From assembly GCF_018143015.1 (NCBI RefSeq), contig NC_054757.1, positions 21,157,785-21,221,784 on the forward strand: 64,000 nucleotides of DNA, given 5' to 3'. Positions within the stretch are counted from its first letter, which is position 1; the number at the start of each line of letters is the position of its first letter. This document shows, piece after piece, positions 23,870 through 35,413 of this stretch. Position numbers and translations under genes: made by a program. The notes under the pieces are model-generated. The model worked only from the letters and a program-made list of their open reading frames with translations. It was not told where the DNA came from and did no database searches. Source of the DNA: Lytechinus variegatus (Eukaryota; Echinodermata; Echinoidea; Temnopleuroida; Toxopneustidae).

Positions 23870-24303
23870 CAGCCGCCCCATGTTTTTCAAACAAACAAGA
23901 ATAACACTGAAAATTTCATCAAAAGTAAAAAAGGAAAGTTATGACATTTTAAAGTTTCGCTTCATTTCACAAAACAATTGTATGCACATCCTGGTCGGTA
24001 TGCAAATAAGGCGACCGATGACGTCATCCACTCACTAATTGTCATATGAAATATGAAACATTTTAATTTTCTCTTCACTTTCAAGTGAAACAGCGATTAA
24101 TTCCTCCCTGATCATGTGGAATTAGCATTTTGTATGGTTCGGTCAAGTTGTGCATATAAATAAATGTTTTGTGCAAAATAAGCGAAACTTTAAAGTGTCA
24201 TAACTTTTTTACTTTACATCCGATTTTTATAAAAATTTTCAGCATTATGCGAGTTTGATTTTTCTCTATATATTCAAATAATTTTTCTGGGCTATATAGA
24301 CTT
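23870..24303. mobile_element. Palindromic MITE, family P, shorter copy
   Basis: Left arm: aaagttatgacattttaaag, then tttcgcttcat. Right arm: the inverse, gcgaaactttaaagtgtcat. The outer ends are more decayed than in the 26040-26648 copy. Confidence 0.7.
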
Positions 24304-24354
24304 GCATTGTGACATTATGAACGGTATCTCAAGAATGCATAGGCAAAAGAAGAC

Positions 24355-24470
24355 CGTTTTTTTTGCTTGTCAAATTTTTCCTGACATCGATTTTTCATTT
24401 GACATCTTTTTTTCCTGTACAAATTGCCCCCTCCCCGCTTCCTTTTGGAAAATCCTGGATCTGCCTAGAA
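24355..24470. repeat. Fragment of the G-tract ggcggatcc repeat
   Basis: Shows the inverted phrases tttttgcttgtcaaattttt and tggaaaatcctggatctgcc, which mark this family. It is immediately followed by a degraded Arg-like SINE head (gccgactgagctatcgc, near 24490). Confidence 0.5.
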
Positions 24471-24540
24471 TCTGAAATACCTGCTCTGCCGACTGAGCTA
24501 TCGCGCTTCATCCGAATCATCTACCCAATCTCAAAAAATC

Positions 24541-24795
24541 TTAAAATCCATATTGTTCGAAATAGACACCAGAAATGAAATACTTCGAAAATTTGTTTTG
24601 CCCAATTGATCGTGGGCCCGGCAGCCGCTGTGCAGCGCCAAATCGACGAGGCTCTATCCCTTCAATTGTTGAACGCCAAACAGGGTAGCAGCAACTCCCA
24701 TCTTTTAACGTCTTTTTGTGTCGCGGCCGGGGTTTGAACCCCCGACCTCCCGGTTGTGAGACGGACGCTCTACCAACTGAGCCAGCACACCGGTC
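24541..24795 (-). mobile_element. tRNA-derived SINE, Val-like head (uninterrupted)
   Basis: On the minus strand: tgtgctggctcagttggtag, anticodon loop ctcacaa (CAC), B box gggttcaaaccccg, then gctgctaccctgtttggcgt, cctcgtcgatttggcgctgc and a tail ending ttcgaacaatatggatttt. It provides the empty-site reference for the nested copy at 11753-12712. Confidence 0.85.
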
Positions 24796-24969
24796 TACTC
24801 TGAGATAACAACCATTAATTGCCATGGAGAGTTTTTACAACTTAATGATTACGGACTCAAGAACACAGCAAACCTATAAAAATCACAGACCTATTGGGAG
24901 ATCTGGTGAAAATTGGTGAGCCGTACAGCAGTTTAGTTCGTTCACAAGTTTCGGAGCTGTGACCCTGAA

Positions 24970-25135
24970 ATGGTGTTAATTGGTGTTAATTTTACACCTA
25001 TAGGTGTTATTACAACACATTTGGTAATTACATTTGCACTCTTTGGTGTTAATGATGTTCAATCTCCAGGGTGTGATTTTAACACTTTAGGGTGTGGTCC
25101 TCTATTAACACCAACTGGTGTTAGTTTTATAGCTT
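24970..25135. repeat. Cluster of inverted GGTGTTAA / TTAACACC words
   Basis: Several ggtgttaat and ttaacacc words alternate with ttttacacctataggtgtta, ending in attaacaccaactggtgtta. Probably a short MITE with palindromic subunits; boundaries are uncertain. Confidence 0.5.
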
Positions 25136-26039
25136 GTGTATAGTTTTGGTAAATCCACCAAAATGCACCTATCACTATTCCAATTCATTGCTAGCTAATA
25201 TGAATGGATATGCCCTATAACAGTTATGATGTGGAGGATATCAAATGAAAATGTGTTTTACAGGATAAATTTTGCGATTTTACATGGAAATTTAACTTGA
25301 TCGGGTCACCCGATCAAATAAAAACATCTGTGTGTTTTTGTCTTTCAATTAAATCCTATTCCAAATCATGGAATGGGCTGAAACTTTCAAGATATGTTCT
25401 TTGTCTGTAACTTTTGGATATCTAATCATTAAATTTATAAGATAAGTGCTTGAATGCCCATTTTTTAATTTAAAACAAGCATCGCCGAGAGAGGGCGCTA
25501 TATATCCAAGATTTGAATATTTGAAATTTTCTCAGAGAAGTGCAGTTGGAAAAATATCTAACGGTCTCTACGCTTCAGTAAGACTGTCATATTAGATGAT
25601 ATATCAATCACATTATTGACCCTTTACCAAAGCTATACACAGGCTTTAACACCAGTGTTTACAATGTGCATATACGCGGTCCAGGATCCGGACCGGTAGT
25701 GCGGTTCATAAAAGAAAGTGGTAATGAAAGTCATTGTTTTAATGAATGCCAAAAGAGAGCATTGGGGGGCAAAACACTTTTTCAAAGTATGGGCATCCCC
25801 TCCACCCCTTGGTGCCGCCACTGATTATCAACTATGTCTGGTAAGCAAAATGATGACCTGATATCAGTTATTATACCTGTCACCGAGTGATTAACGGTTT
25901 GGGGCACATTATTCATTTTCCAAAGTGTATTATCCTAGAAAACTTAGGCTTTCCTTGATTTTCAACCCTAATTGATCATAGCTAAATCGATTTCAACACC
26001 ATAATCATTTATCCTAATGAGCAAACCAGTGAATTCCCT
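25136..26039. other. No gene seen
   Basis: AT-rich, with the phrase gagagagggcgctatat at 25490. The 62-residue minus-strand frame near 25633 runs through a repeat-like gcatcccctccacccc stretch and is not supported. Confidence 0.4.
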
Positions 26040-26648
26040 TAAAGGTCAAGTCCACCTCAGAAAAATGTTGATTTGAATCAATAAAGAAAAATCAGACAAG
26101 CACAATGCTGAAAATTTTATCAAAATCGGATGTAAAATAAGAAAGTTATGACATTTCAAAGTTTCGCTTATTTTTAGCAAAATAGTTATATGAACGAGCC
26201 AGTTACATCCAAATGAGAGAGTCGATGATGTCACTCACTCACTAATTCTTTTGTTTTTTATTGTTTGATTATACAATATTTCAATTTTTACGAATTTGAC
26301 GATTAGGACCTCCTTGCCTGAAGCACAAAATGTTAAAATAATGGAATTCCACGTGTTCAGGGAGGAATGAAACTTCGTTTCACATGACAATGACGAGAAA
26401 ATCAAAATATTTCATATTTCAAACAATAAAAAACAAAAGAAATAGTGAGTGAGTGACATCATCGACTCTCTCATTTGGATGTAACTGGCTCGTTCATATA
26501 ACTATTTTGCTAAAAATAAGCGAAACTTTGAAATGTCATAACTTTCTTATTTTACATCCGATTTTGATGAAATTTTCAGTGGTATGCTTGTTGATTTTTT
26601 CTCTTTTTATTCAAATCAAGTTTTTGTTGGGGTGGACTTGTCCTTTAA
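26040..26648. mobile_element. Palindromic TTAA-flanked MITE, family P, well-kept copy
   Basis: Ends: ttaaaggtcaagtccacctc at the left and gggtggacttgtcctttaa at the right. The two arms, each about 200 bases, are near-perfect inverted copies, so the same peptide (MTSSTLSFGCNWLVHITILL) is encoded on both strands and is not a gene. Flanking TTAA suggests a piggyBac- or Kolobok-type source transposase. Confidence 0.85.
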
Positions 26649-27565
26649 CATAGGTAACTCTATCTGCATGCATGTACTTAAATTTGCACCCCAATGACAG
26701 GGCCTTAGGAACGATATTTTGATATTGGTGCTGATGGGCCGGGGTCCGTGGGCCAGTTTTTGTTCATAGGGTTGTCTTCTTTAACAATCACAAGAAATTT
26801 AATGCTTTCGAATGACGGATCCTTTGAGAGCAATGACTTTTTTTTTGTGGGGGGGGGTCGTTTTTTGTGTTTGTTTTTTACTTGTCAACCTAATTTCCAG
26901 GGGTGCTGCTATCTATGGTAAGGTAAATAACATACGCAACACCCCCTGAAAATATTGGGGTGCTTCGATCAGCATCTATTCCATTGCAAGTTGCAGGGGC
27001 ATGCATGAATGTCGCCTTTTGATCTGCATAACCAAATGATCAGCAACCTAATTAAGTCACACTTGGTGAGGTATTTAACCTTAGATGTGAATGTCGATCA
27101 CGGCTTTTTCAAGAAGCCTTTATTTGGGGAGATAAATTTTTTCCTAACTTACACAGATATGACCCCAATATGATTCAATATTATTGCTACGTGGACTATA
27201 CGCGCCAAACTCGCAGCCTGGAGTGGCCGATGTATACAGCATTTCAAGAAAAAACAATTCCCTCTCTGGCCCCAAATATAAACTGACTTTAATAAGGGAC
27301 GGGACTTTAAGTGACCACGCAAGCGCATCCATGTGTTCGTCAGAAATTTATTCATGACAATAGCCGTCTTTGTTGTGTACAAATCCATGAATTAGAGCTC
27401 TGCGGAATATATCAATTTCAATCACCCTTTGGAGTAAGTATTGTATATGGGCGCGTTTGCGTTCTGCTCTGCCGTATACCGTACTCAAAACTGTCTGCTT
27501 GTCTGATGGGTTATGTTTATATACAAGTCAATCACCTAATCCAAGTGCTGTACAAGTAGCAGAAA
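26649..27565. other. Upstream flank of the first ABM-like gene
   Basis: No supported exon. There is a poly-T/poly-G run at 26838-26858. Directly before the ATG at 27566 is gctgtacaagtagcagaaa, which is alignable with the second gene; further upstream the two genes differ. The promoter of the first gene should lie here, but I see no clear core element. Confidence 0.45.
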
Positions 27566-30240
27566 ATGGCGGGCAACGAGGACCTACACATTGTTTTCAA
27601 TTTCTTTGAGAAGATTCCTAATCCTCCTGAGCAAGCTTCCTATGAAGATGGCATGAAGCATATTTACGAATATGTGAGGAGACAGCCGAGTTTCGTCCTA
27701 GGTCAGGTCCACAAGAACCTAGACCAAGCGAACGGTGAGTGCTCTCGTCAGATAATACTGTCTTTTCTAAGCGCACTATTTTCCTTTATGACTATAACTG
27801 AATCCATAATTATGCTAAACGTTAACGATACTTCTGTCGCTTATTCATAGAGTTAAATACGTACTAAATACGTTTAGGTTTATATAACTCTATGCATGTA
27901 TTATTTTCTTGTGCGTCTGTTCCGCGTGCGCATGACTGATGTGGGGTAAATATTATAATCCCCGGTGTATAATCAGTTTGTAGGACTCGGCCATTAAAGT
28001 ATTATGGTATCAAGGTTCCTTTAACATATTACCTGATACCTGGGGGCCGTCTTACAAAGAGTTGCTAAAATAAGAAGAATTGTTCAAATAAGCCACAGCT
28101 ATGTAAAGCCAGCAGCGTCAACGTCTATTATGCATTCAAAATATTTTCTAACTACGATGTATATTCATGCATTTATTGTTTACTTGAAAATTCAGCGTGC
28201 TTCTCTTTGTTTATAAAGGACATTGTTCAATTTAGTGTAGATAATTATGACAACGATAGATTTCCATATAGAATTGAGGTTGATCGGATAAATCGTAGCT
28301 CATTGTAAGACCCTGGGGCCTGTTTCATAAAACTTGTTACTGAAATCAATCTATTTGATTGGCTGATATAGTAAACTTTTTATAGAAATATTGTGCTTTT
28401 GCTGATGTTATTTAATGGGTCCTTGATACTCAATCTCTTCAAACATCCATGCATACTATATTTAACGGTTTATTCCTTAATTATCTCTGTGGATATTTCC
28501 AAGTTTGCCCTATGTTAACATCAAGAAGTGTATTCGTGGAGTTATTCGACTTGTTTATTTTGATAGATGGCCTAAAACCAGCCTATGTCATGTTTGTAAT
28601 ACATGAAGTGTCATTATCTGAACATAATTAATTAGCGGTACCTGCAATTAAAACGGAAACACTATATAGGTTTAGTCGAGGGTTAGAAGCTCATAAGCGG
28701 GCTTATAAGGGTAAGTAACTTATATATTATATAGGGTACTACTCGGTGTGTTTATCCGGGAGGTGGGGGACTACGAAATGGACGCCATGCTCTTATTTTA
28801 AAGCACGTGAAAGAGTCGTTTTCACGATCTAACAAAATAAGTATCGAAATTCTTCGATTTTCAACAGCTTGAATTGTCTAAAAATGGGGGGGGGGGGTGG
28901 AGACATATGGGGCATCCCCCACCATGCAGTTGGACCAGTTGCCCCCCCCCAAAAAAAAAATGGAAATGGAGAATTTGTATATCTCCGCCTTGCCCTCAAA
29001 ATGTCTCTTTGTCCTCCACTTGCACCCTCCCCTATTATAAAGAACGGCGCCACCACTATATTTCACCCTATCATGAATATATTGAGACATTATTCAATTC
29101 CATTCGATTCATTTGGCAAAATAAAACAATGAAGAAGTTACAAAGTAAACAAATACATATGAATGAGCCAGGACCTCTGAAAAGCAACCTGTGCTTATAT
29201 TTGAGGCCCTGAATTATAATTAAGAAATACAATAAAGTACAAAAAATATTAAATTATTAAGGGTGGGAATATATGATTTAGGGTCCATTTTAAAAGTCCA
29301 TGTACGAATATGATGTCCAACTTAAAGACATGTCCCCCCCCCTCTAAATTCATATTTTTAATCATAATATTAACACTGCAATTTTTTTTCATAATACTGG
29401 AATGTACTCGAAGATGGTGACACAATATAGAGTGCTCGACTCATGAACGGCCGGGGAGGTCGTTGGTTCGTTCCCCTACTGGCCGATGTGTATAGCCACA
29501 CCGAAGACTTTAAAAGAGACATAGGCCTACTGTCATTTTTCTTAGTGCTCAATAGGAGGAGGATAATAATATAAACATACTATCATTATAATTATAATAA
29601 TCCGCTTTTATATAACGCATAATACATCGGAACGATGCCTCTAAGCGCCTTACAGATACATTATTACCCCGGTCATCGGATCCTGGCATGCCCGCATACA
29701 TAATAACCCCCACCCCCTTGGTAATTAAACGTTTTGACTAATGACGTCTCATAACACAACTCCAAAAAGCAACTGGCCTTTGAATTAGCTTCAAGATCAC
29801 CTTCAAATTGATTCTAGGTTTGTACAAGTACGTGAACTATGTCGGTTTCAGCAACGGAGACTTCCACGCCTTTCAAGGAGGACCACCCCCGGCAGACTGG
29901 ATCAAGGTCGGCACTGAAGGTCTAGGAGGTAGAGAGCTGCGAGTTTGTTACCCAGGTATGGGGATTTCCCCCCCCCCCCCCTCTTTACCCCCTTCCCCTG
30001 CTCCAATTTTTTTTCTCTCTCGCTACGTTCCCCATCCCCCTCTCAGAGTTACCCCCTCTCCACCCCCCCCCAAAAAAAAAAATATATATTTATGATAATA
30101 ATGAGAATGATAATGACAATGATAATGATAATAACATGATGATGTTAATAATAATAAAAATGAAAATAAAAATGATAATATTGATAATACTACTACTAAT
30201 AATAATAATCATGATGATGATGACGACGATGATGGTGATG

Positions 30241-30271
<31 letters not shown>

Positions 30272-31552
30272 AATAATAATTTAAAAAATGAAAATGAAAT
30301 ATTTTTTTTATAAAGTACATCTAGTGACCTGTTGTAATATTATTTTCAATTATATTATAATATCTATGCATGTAATATTCATTCTCTTGACTTGGGAGGG
30401 AATGCATATTCTTTGACATAGTCCGGTACACATCACCACATCTTTGCGGATAGGTAATGTTACTAACATTCTCATGATTTAATTTGTTGATAATCAAATG
30501 TATATTGATTAGGACTTGTAATAAGTACTCAATTTTTATTTTGTTCTATTATGGGTATCTGTTCGATGAGATGTAAAGAATCAGCATGTTCACTTTTAAA
30601 CAATGCAGGTGGTTACGCGGAATTAGCGACTTCGGCTGAACAGCCAATGTGTACGACCCGGGCTAAAGATGAACAAAATTCTTACTATCTTCTCGTCAAT
30701 TTCAAGGTGGGTCTATTTGTAACTGTCAGGCCGGACCAGGATTGGCCTATAGGGAGCCGGGAAACTATTCCAATTTCTCCGATCGTTTGCGCAAAGAGCT
30801 AAAAAGCCAGGTTGGGTGGGGGTAGACCGTAGACATTACGACTATGTATAAAGTTAAGTAGGCATACTTTTAATCTTTATTTTTTTACAAATAAGACAGG
30901 GTATTTCATTCGGCCTAAATAAGCGCGAAGCGCGAGTTTTTTAAATAATTCAAAGCGCTTTTATTTAAGTATGAATACGACACAAAATCCAGTAAACAAT
31001 AATGCAAGTGCGAAGCGCGATCTAGAATATTAGTCAAATATACTGACCAACGGGCTTACAACAGGCTATTCGTAGACATTGATAAACATGATGCGTATAT
31101 CGACTTGAAAATCATTTTAAGCGCCATGTAATTATCTTGAATATGATATCCATCTCATTAAATAAGCAAGTTAATAATTATTATTTCTTTTATTTTTGTT
31201 TCCGTATTACCAGAAATTTACCGTTGTATTATTCTGATAGGATTCTGACATCGATGAGGCAAGTTACAGCGCTTTTGAGGCGGACTGGAAGACAAAGACC
31301 GGAGCGGATATCATCCGTGACGCATTCCCTGCCGCCATCGTTGGCGGCGACGTCGGCTTTTACAAGAGACGTCGACCCGGAATCACTCCGTTCATCTATG
31401 TTCTCCGCTATGAAATACTTCCGGGGGCATCCCGGGAGTCTGTTCTCCAGTTCCTGCCCACCCTTCGGGAGAAACTAACTGCGGGAGGGGTCCCGTTCAG
31501 CAACGTTGGTGCCTACAGTATCTGTTACATCTGCGACCCAGTCAAAGCCTGA
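27566..31552 (+). CDS. ABM-like two-domain protein, gene A (4 exons)
   Basis: Exons: 27566-27734, 29818-29955, 30609-30706, 31241-31552; phases 1, 1, 0, all GT-AG; 717 coding bases, 238 residues. It starts MAGNEDLHIVFNFFEK. Residues 25-75 (IYEYVRRQPSFVLGQVHKNL, then LYKYVNYVGFSNGDFHAFQ) have the helix-strand-strand pattern of antibiotic-biosynthesis-monooxygenase (ABM) or EthD-like ferredoxin-fold domains: a short helix, then a strand with a conserved His, then a Tyr/Val-Asn strand. Residues 150-225 (IVGGDVGFYKRRRPGITPFI, YVLRYEILPG) repeat the same logic, so I infer two fused domains forming an internal barrel. Such domains act in oxidation of aromatic compounds or haem, or have no known activity; no catalytic claim is possible here. 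No signal peptide or membrane helix is visible, so it is probably cytosolic. The gene is intact and paired with 35414-41401. An AATAAA lies ten bases after the stop. Confidence 0.85.
28046..28322. mobile_element. 270-bp inverted-repeat MITE in intron 1 of gene A
   Basis: Begins ggccgtcttacaaagagttg and ends gctcattgtaagaccctggg, with interior caaaatattttctaactacg. The corresponding intron of gene B does not have it, so it entered after the tandem duplication or was lost from the other copy. Confidence 0.75.
29405..29545 (+). mobile_element. tRNA-derived SINE, Met-like head (in intron 1 of gene A)
   Basis: Shows agagtgctcgactcatgaac, then ggtcgttggttcgttcccct (B box), then tatagccacaccgaagactt. 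A related copy is at 38100-38250 in the matching intron of gene B, which dates this insertion before the duplication. Confidence 0.65.
30095..30290. repeat. GAT/AAT microsatellite in intron 2 of gene A
   Basis: Compound run of aatgataat and gatgat units, ending in (GAT)n over about 30 bases. The minus-strand translation gives poly-His/poly-Ile and is spurious. Gene B lacks it but has a TAGA run (40118-40143) at the same intron. Confidence 0.9.
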
Positions 31553-31561
31553 TTAGAAATC

Positions 31562-31567
31562 AATAAA
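31562..31567 (+). promoter_or_regulatory. Candidate poly(A) signal of gene A
   Basis: AATAAA ten bases after the stop codon. The matching hexamer in gene B is at 41402-41407, partly overlapping its stop codon. Both would imply a very short 3' UTR; a more distal signal cannot be excluded. Confidence 0.4.
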
Positions 31568-31599
31568 TCCCGACACCCTCATAGATTTTTAACTAGCCT

Positions 31600-31780
31600 C
31601 TTAGTTTATTCAAATATTAACTTATTGGTAAATACCAAATGTTGGTTAAAAAGAAATTCCATGCAAAGTGAATGGGGATATTTTTTAAACAACAGTTGGT
31701 CGGTTCATGTTTTAACCAACTTTGGGCATTGGTTAACCAAATTTCTGAAAGAGCTTGGCCTTTATCTTCAACAATCATCA
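31600..31780. repeat. ttggttaa hairpin repeat, unit 1
   Basis: Contains ggtaaataccaaatgttggt, cattggttaaccaaatttct and the inverse ttttaaccaac. The same element is found after gene B at about 41465-41640, so it predates the duplication. Confidence 0.6.
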
Positions 31781-32539
31781 TACGAATTTGAGATTGTTGG
31801 TACTTATCTGATCTTCTACCTTGTAGCAAATATTTGATATTTCAGTACTTTTTAAAATGTTGTTTGTTGTTGTAATAATTTTTGTAGCAATCAATTTTGT
31901 AATGTGTTCCAGATGAATCAAAGGCCATAACCCTGGGACCCTCATTTTGTGATTAAACCTTTTTTTTTTTTTTTTTTTGCTTTTCAAATTCACATCAGCA
32001 CCCCCAGTGGAAAAAAACGTTCATAGGGCCTGTCAAGCGCCCTGGGAACCCTAATATTTTTTAAGGATTCAATTTAAGAAAAAAAGAATTTAAGGAAAGA
32101 AAATGGAAAATGAGAACAAGTACTAATGAGAAGAAACCGTATACAGCAATGGAACTAGCAGCCACTCGGAGAGCCCTTTAAAAGTTGCTTCATTTATCCC
32201 AGGGATATCCATGACCAAAACACCTCTTTTAATCTGGTCATTGCTGCTGTAAAAATATGAAAATTTCATTTTTTTGTATCATTGTAAAGGAAAAGAATCA
32301 TTTTGTCGTGTTTGACTTTATTCAAAAAATTTGTGATTTAGGTGAAACTTTTGATCTAAAACATGCCACAAAACATATTTCACTTGAGGTTAAAGTGGTT
32401 AAACTCTTTGAGAAAGAAAGTCTCACAATTCAAGAGATTTTGTAGGAAGGTGAATTCACCACGACAAGGTTAGAATAAATCTTGCTTTTTGCTCATTAGC
32501 ATAGGGCTCTGGAGTCTGGTTACAGATAAAACAATATCC

Positions 32540-32825
32540 AGACTTTTCGCATTTTCAACGGAGACACTCTCTACAACACACCAATCCCTTTTAAAATGCA
32601 AACCAAATCACGATGGAGAGCTGAGAGGCTTTTGCCGAAAGTTGGCGGACCTGAACAGCATCGGAATCTCTTGACTCTGGACAACGACATATTTGCAATT
32701 GTATGATCTGCTGTCCGAGTCCACCTGACTTTCGACAAAAGCCTCTCATCTCTCCACTGTGAGTTTAATTGCATTTTCAAAGGAATCTGTGCGTTGTAGA
32801 GAGTTTCCCCGTAGTAAATGCGAAA
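32540..32825. repeat. Inverted repeat of about 285 bases (MITE-like)
   Basis: The left arm contains cgcattttcaacggagacac, ctctctacaac and gagctgagaggcttttgccg. The right arm contains the inverse of each (ttcgacaaaagcctctcatc, cgttgtagagagtttccccg, aaatgcgaaaa). It would fold as a long imperfect hairpin. No matching element is obvious in the second unit, so it may be specific to the first. Confidence 0.7.
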
Positions 32826-33432
32826 ACTACTTATTTTTCATGACACGGACACCTTAATGTCGTTATCCCCCCCCCTTCTCCTCTTCCCCTCCCTATACCT
32901 TGGAGTCGCTATCCTGTTCTGCTTAAGTAATGTAACTAATGTACTTTGTTCTAAAAAAACGAGTAACCTGGACTTATTCTCAATGTATACTCCATTTAGA
33001 TTGATACTGTGAATAAAGGTGATAGTCATGTATGTATCGTATAGTAAAAAAAATGGCATAGCTTGTGCTTTGCTCACTCTTAAATCAACGTTCCTATTGT
33101 ATTGTTATAAACCTTAACGATGAATATACTTTTTTTCGCGGAAAAGATTGTCAGCAATACTTTTTTATGATCTCATGATTATTCATATAGCCTACTTGAA
33201 AAGGCTGAAAATTAGTAAATCATAGACATTATTCATGTTTTGACAGAATACATATCCGAATGTATAAATAGATTCATTTTGAAAATACTCTAACTCCCCC
33301 CCCCCCGCCCCCAAAAACCCAAACAAACAAGCAAACGAAAAACTAAAATAAATAGAATAGATTCTGTTAAAAACACACACACTAGTAGGATTCTGGTGGA
33401 CATGGCAAGAATACATGAAGGTCTATAATAAT

Positions 33433-33999
33433 CAAAGGGATACTCCAGGCTGAAAATAATGTGATTTGAACAGATACAGAAAAATGATACAAAACACTGT
33501 ATACTCTGATCAGAATTGAACAAAGAATAACAAAGTTATGGCATTTTAAAGATATTGCATTATTCCGCCGAAACAGTTTTAGGCATGCCTTCATGAATAT
33601 TCAATGACAAACTGATGATGTCATATCCCCACTTGTACTTTTGCATGTTATTATATGAAATTTGGTTTATTCAAAAATTTCCTCCAAGAACTAAAAGAAA
33701 AATAGATTGGCATCTGATTTAGTGCACTGGGTATTCATTGTTGTAACTCAAAAGGGAGATATATCATTCACACGTGTATGAAAAAAATGCAATGATTGTA
33801 AAGTGGGGGTGTAGGATTATCAGCCTACCTACATGAATATTCATGACGACGTGTATTATGACCGTTTTCTTAATATATTCATAAACTTTAAAATTCAATA
33901 ACTTCGCTATTTGTGATCAGATTATGATGGAATTTTTAGCATTTTGCTCTGTGAATATTACTCTATTTATTTAGATTTCAATCCGGAGTACCCCTTTAA
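33433..33999. mobile_element. Palindromic TTAA-type MITE, family Q, copy 2
   Basis: Begins caaagggatactccaggctg and ends ccggagtacccctttaaa. The arms share aacaaagttatggcatttta and its inverse near 33880-33910, and catgaatattca words. It is related to 9886-10490. It is absent from the second unit of the tandem duplication at the matching place, as far as I can tell. Confidence 0.65.
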
Positions 34000-34509
34000 A
34001 GTGATTGGTTAACATTGGTTTGACTTTAAAAAAAATCTTAGCTAGAAGGTCACACTTGTCACCTGTGTCTGTGATATGTTACAAAAATGAAGCCCAGAAA
34101 AAATTGCGTTCGAAAATAATTATTCAGTGCTTCAAAAATTGAAATATAAAGTGACCGGAAACACCATCTTAATTTCATCCCATACACTTATGTGTACTAT
34201 TTAGGTGTCTATAAGATGCCAATTTACAAAATCGGGGTTTGCCTTGTAGTTTTAGCTTTTCATTCTCAATAATGGTTGTTTTCAGGGTTTATTAGTTATG
34301 AACTTGTACACATGTTTCATTTTGGTTTGAGATTTTTTTAAATCAGCTGCTCACAAAGTTAAACAATAGGCCTACCTTTAAGTGCCCAATCTCGTAAGGT
34401 ATATACAGATACGGTGTGGATCGTTATTATTATTATTATTTGAGATAAATTTGTAGATTTTTTGTCTTCTCATTCTCTGTCGCAAAATATATAGAAATTA
34501 TAAGGATAT

Positions 34510-35265
34510 GAGCAGGGGCGTAACAGGGGTCGATCGCCAGGGGGGGGGGGCAAGAGCTAACAATTTTCCGGACATATCATGGCATGAACAGGCAATGGCG
34601 TAATGAGGCAAACATTTTGAGGGAGTCATATATGAGTTGCGAGCGAGCAAAAATTTCGACATGTTTATTACAAAAATTCATTTTTTTTATATAGATTTTG
34701 ACCTTACATTCAGAAAATAATATCCTATTTCACCCTTCTCTCTTTTTGTCTGGACGCCACTGTGAGCATGATTTTTTATGATTGAGCGCGAGCATTAGGA
34801 CGAGGCTCTATGCTTCGCTCTAAAAAAAAAAGAAAAGAAAGAGGAGGCACATCTTTCTTCCTGTTCCTTATTTTCAATCCTTGGCAGCCCGGTCGCTATC
34901 TTAATATTGTCGCTTTTCTTCGTTTTCCAATTTTTTCATTTCCCGCTGTTGTTTGCCTTTCTGTCATCTTTTAATTTATTTCTTTTTCTTACTAACCATG
35001 CTAATGTATCAGTATTTTGGGATGATTTGTTCTTTCTCACTTGTTCTTCACCTTTCCTTCATTTACCCGTTTTCCTTCCGTTTTTCCTTTAATTGTCTTC
35101 GTTTTGTTTTCACTTTCCCCTTCCTCCGCTTTCATTTTCTTCCTTTCCCTTTCTTTTTTCTCCCTTTTCTCTTTTCCGTTTTTTTTTTTAATTTTCACGA
35201 TGAGATCTGCGGGGGGGGGGGGGCAGCTTGCCCCTGCCCCCCCCCCGCCTGTTACGCCACTGGAC
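34510..35265. mobile_element. G-tract element with ggcgtaacagg ends and a pyrimidine-rich core
   Basis: The left edge (gagcaggggcgtaacagggg) and the right edge (ccgcctgttacgccactgg) are inverted. Inside is a long T/C-rich stretch (34850-35190) that yields hydrophobic open frames full of Phe, which are not genes. It lies just before gene B and is not seen in the second unit. Confidence 0.55.
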
Positions 35266-35413
35266 ATGAGTAAACATTGGAATGACATCATAAGCTCAAG
35301 ACAAATAGAATGCGAAGATATTCCTTGTTGGAGCACGTAGACCTTCATACTCAAATCTCAATAGATTCTTTATCGAAGAGGCACTTCAAAGCTGTACGCA
35401 CAAGTCGCAGAAA

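Noticed and set aside
26046-26653. Two near-identical 62- and 66-residue frames on opposite strands
   Set aside because: They are the inverted arms of a palindromic MITE.
30090-30320. Histidine-rich 76-residue frame
   Set aside because: Translation of the GAT/AAT microsatellite.
34907-35340. Phe-rich membrane-protein-like frames
   Set aside because: Translation of the T/C-rich core and poly-G end of a repeat, with overlapping frames in all phases.
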